Notes under the pieces: generated by a model
The model's database searches: none
Seen by the model: the letters and a program-made list of their open reading frames with translations, nothing else
What the model was told of the DNA's origin: nothing
Shown: piece by piece, positions 62,253 to 64,000 of the stretch
Layout: the number at the start of each line of letters is the position of its first letter
How positions within the stretch are numbered: position 1 is the first letter of the stretch
Assembly (NCBI RefSeq): GCF_900090325.1
Contig: NZ_FMHW01000002.1
Coordinates: 2,170,001-2,234,000, forward strand
From: Micromonospora pallida
GTDB lineage: Bacteria; Actinomycetota; Actinomycetes; Mycobacteriales; Micromonosporaceae
Direction: 5' to 3'
DNA length: 64,000 bases
Translations under genes and position numbers: made by a program

Positions 62253-63094
62253 CGTTGCCTGCGCAGGAAGGGCGGGACGGAGGCGACGGCCACGTCCGGC
62301 TCGCCCCGCAGGCGGCACTCCACCGCCAGGTAGCCCTGGTAGCCGGTGGCGTCGAGGGCGCCCAGCACGGCCGGCCAGTCGAGGTGGCCGGCGCCGGGCT
62401 GGAACCGGTTGGAGTCGCTGACCTGCACGTGCCCGAGGTAGCCGGCGGCGGCCCGTACGGCGGCGGCGGGATCGTCCTCCTCGATGTTCATGTGGTATGT
62501 GTCGGCGACCACCCGGACCGCGTCGATGCCGACCGTCTTGACCAGGTCGATCGCCTGGTCGAGCCGGTTGACCATGTGGTCCTCGTACCGGTTGAGGGGT
62601 TCGAGGTAGATCTCGACGCCCTCGGTGGCGGCGTGTGTGCCGAGTTCGGTCAGTCCCTCGAGGAGCACCTCCCGGTCGGCGGCCTCGTCACGGGGCGGCT
62701 CGAACGGGGGGAGCCGCCGGGAGAACATGCCGTACGACGCGGGGGTCATCGCCCCCCGACCGCCGATCTCGGCGATCACCGAGAGCTGGGACTTGAGCTG
62801 GTCGACGGCGTCGCGGCGCAGGTCGGGGTCGAAGGCGCCGAAGAAGTGCAGCATGTCGACGCAGACGGTCGGCATGACCACGCCGTTGGCCGCCGCCCGA
62901 CGTAGCTCCGGCAGCCGGTCGCGGAACGCGAACCCGGCCTTGCCGCGCAGTTCGATCGCGTCGTAGCCAGCGGCGAGGGCGAACTCCCACTTCTGTTCGA
63001 GGGTGTCGCCGGGCAGCAACTGTTCCTGGCAGGCGATGCGCAGCGGGGTCGGCTCCGGGTCGGGACGGGGGCCGGACGTGGTGGGGTGGGACAT
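62249..63094 (-). CDS. TIM-barrel sugar isomerase/epimerase (xylose-isomerase-like)
   Basis: 281 residues. ATG 63094 overlaps the dehydrogenase stop (TGATG). It is an AP-endonuclease-2/xylose isomerase-like barrel with the metal ligands Glu in IYLEPLNRYE (about 163), Asp/His in VADTYHMNIEE (about 196), His in GHVQVSDSNR (about 220) and Glu in YLAVECRL (about 260). Similar proteins interconvert keto-sugars, such as tagatose/psicose epimerases and hydroxypyruvate isomerases. Works with the upstream dehydrogenase. Confidence 0.82.
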   Translation of the reverse strand: MSHPTTSGPRPDPEPTPLRIACQEQLLPGDTLEQKWEFALAAGYDAIELRGKAGFAFRDRLPELRRAAANGVVMPTVCVDMLHFFGAFDPDLRRDAVDQLKSQLSVIAEIGGRGAMTPASYGMFSRRLPPFEPPRDEAADREVLLEGLTELGTHAATEGVEIYLEPLNRYEDHMVNRLDQAIDLVKTVGIDAVRVVADTYHMNIEEDDPAAAVRAAAGYLGHVQVSDSNRFQPGAGHLDWPAVLGALDATGYQGYLAVECRLRGEPDVAVASVPPFLRRQR

Positions 63095-64000
63095 CAGAAC
63101 TCCAACATGACTTGCAGCGCCTCGGCCGGACGCTGGTCGAGCAGGTCGTAGGCTTCGGCGGCGCGTTCCGCCGGGACGACGTGGCTGACCAGGGTGCTCA
63201 CGTCGAGGGTCTTGGCGGCGAGTTGGGCCAGGAAGACGTGCTGCAGGCGGTCCTGACTCCAGCGCGGCGCGAGGTGCGGGGGCACGCCGCCGATCTGCGA
63301 GCAGACGATCTGCACCCGGTTGTGGTGGAACTCCTCGCCCAGGCGCAGCCCGAGGCCGTCGCCCTGGTAGAAGCCGGAGGCGACGACCCGTCCGCCGACG
63401 GTGACGGACCGGACCGCCTCGTGCAGGGCCCGATAGGAGCCGCTGATGTCGATCGCCGCGTCGGCGCCGAGGCCACCGGTCCGGCTGCGGATCTCCTCGG
63501 CGGCGCCCTCCGGGGCCAGCGCGGCGTCCGCGCCGAAGGCCAGCGCCGACTCGCGGCGGGTCGGCAGCGCGTCGACGGCGACGACGGTGGCGCCGTTGAG
63601 GACGGCGAGCCGGGTGGTGAGCAGGCCGAGCACGCCCTGCCCGAAGATGGCGACGGTCTCGCCGAGGTGGACGTCGGCGGCGAGGACGGCGTTGAGGGCG
63701 ATGGCCCCGACCCGGGCAAACGTGGCGGCCATCGGGTCCACGCCGGCCGGCACCTCGTGCCCGACGAGCCGCTCGGCGGGCAGGACCGCCTCGCTGCGGT
63801 GGCCCCAGATGCCCCAGACGTGGGTGCCGATCCCGGGCGTCCCGGCGGGCGCGTCGGCGCCGATCTCGACGACCTGGCCGACCTCGGAGTAGCCCCAGCC
63901 GGCGACCGGGTACTCCAGGCCACCGGCGCCCTCGGTGAAGAGCCGACGCTGCGGGTCCCAGACCCGGGTCAGGTAGGGGTTGGTGCCCCGGTAGGCGGTC
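63094..64000 (-). CDS. Zinc-type alcohol/sugar dehydrogenase (MDR), 5' end outside the window
   Basis: 302 visible residues; the frame continues past 64000. It shows the MDR cofactor domain with VAIFGQGVLGLLTTRLAV and VVAVDALPTRRE, preceded by GWGYSEVGQVVEIG and HVWGIWGHRSEAVLPAERLV from the catalytic domain; the zinc-ligand N-terminal part is cut off. First visible gene of the overlapping operon with the isomerase and glycosidases, so a sugar or polyol is a likely substrate. Confidence 0.82.
   Translation of the reverse strand, partial: TAYRGTNPYLTRVWDPQRRLFTEGAGGLEYPVAGWGYSEVGQVVEIGADAPAGTPGIGTHVWGIWGHRSEAVLPAERLVGHEVPAGVDPMAATFARVGAIALNAVLAADVHLGETVAIFGQGVLGLLTTRLAVLNGATVVAVDALPTRRESALAFGADAALAPEGAAEEIRSRTGGLGADAAIDISGSYRALHEAVRSVTVGGRVVASGFYQGDGLGLRLGEEFHHNRVQIVCSQIGGVPPHLAPRWSQDRLQHVFLAQLAAKTLDVSTLVSHVVPAERAAEAYDLLDQRPAEALQVMLEF

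Noticed and set aside
1..64000. tRNA, rRNA, CRISPR arrays, intact insertion sequences, phage attachment sites
   Set aside because: None could be recognised by reading; short GC-rich repeats found were terminators or coding duplications.

Overview
The window is GC-rich actinomycete chromosome with GTG/TTG starts, dense ATGA/GTGA start-stop overlaps, Tat-type signal peptides, SARP/AfsR regulation and a lasso-peptide cluster. Together these point to the Micromonosporaceae (Micromonospora-like); this is an inference from gene content and base composition, not a phylogenetic result.

Layout. 1-5.2 kb: housekeeping-type genes (a 3-hydroxyisobutyrate-dehydrogenase-like oxidoreductase, a double-VOC protein, a PAS-GGDEF-EAL protein, a secreted S1 protease). 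5.5-11 kb: a tightly overlapping five-gene minus-strand operon for an unknown lipid-like metabolite, with OleA-, OleC- and OleD-like enzymes plus a glycosyltransferase and a cytochrome P450. 11-12.3 kb: a secreted M23 peptidase. 12.5-18.3 kb: a polymorphic-toxin island of lower GC, with an orphan MafI-like immunity gene, an ISL3-type transposase remnant, an immunity gene and an RHS/Hint toxin that has lost its N-terminus. 18.4-22.2 kb: a compact lasso-peptide cluster (precursor, cyclase, B1, B2, MauE-like, TlpA-like). The 44-residue precursor predicts a 21-residue core with a Gly1-Glu9 ring and Cys7/Cys20, as in the rare class III lasso topology.

22.7-38 kb is a sulfur-acquisition region: a MalY/PatB-type C-S lyase, sulfatase-FGE-sulfatase, the SulT sulfate transporter (CysA, W, T and binding protein), a Cys-containing leader peptide, a PhoD-like metallophosphoesterase and a frameshifted third sulfatase. 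A 17-bp CCTA-N9-TAGR element lies upstream of three of these units (24018, 33130, 33246), suggesting a common sulfur-responsive operator or promoter element. 38-44.4 kb holds a tripartite tricarboxylate transporter (TctC divergent from rpiR-tctB-tctA) joined to an RraA-VOC fusion aldolase and a LigJ-like hydratase, consistent with uptake and cleavage of a carboxylate of the 4-oxalomesaconate/CHA type.

44.6-52 kb contains a methyltransferase, an AfsR/SARP regulator, a secreted glycoside hydrolase, an SRPBCC protein and a zinc alcohol dehydrogenase. 52-59 kb contains a polar amino-acid-type ABC transporter with an acetoacetate-decarboxylase-family protein, a GntR/FCD regulator and an SDR, followed by a delta-1-pyrroline-5-carboxylate dehydrogenase. 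59-64 kb is a sugar catabolic operon (dehydrogenase running off the right edge, TIM-barrel isomerase, two (alpha/alpha)6 glycosidases).

Three genes (GT2 near 9160, sulfatase near 36340, TctC near 38446) are each disrupted in a way that one missing base in a G/C homopolymer would explain. Sequencing error is therefore a live alternative to true pseudogenisation. No tRNA, rRNA, CRISPR array or intact insertion sequence was seen.
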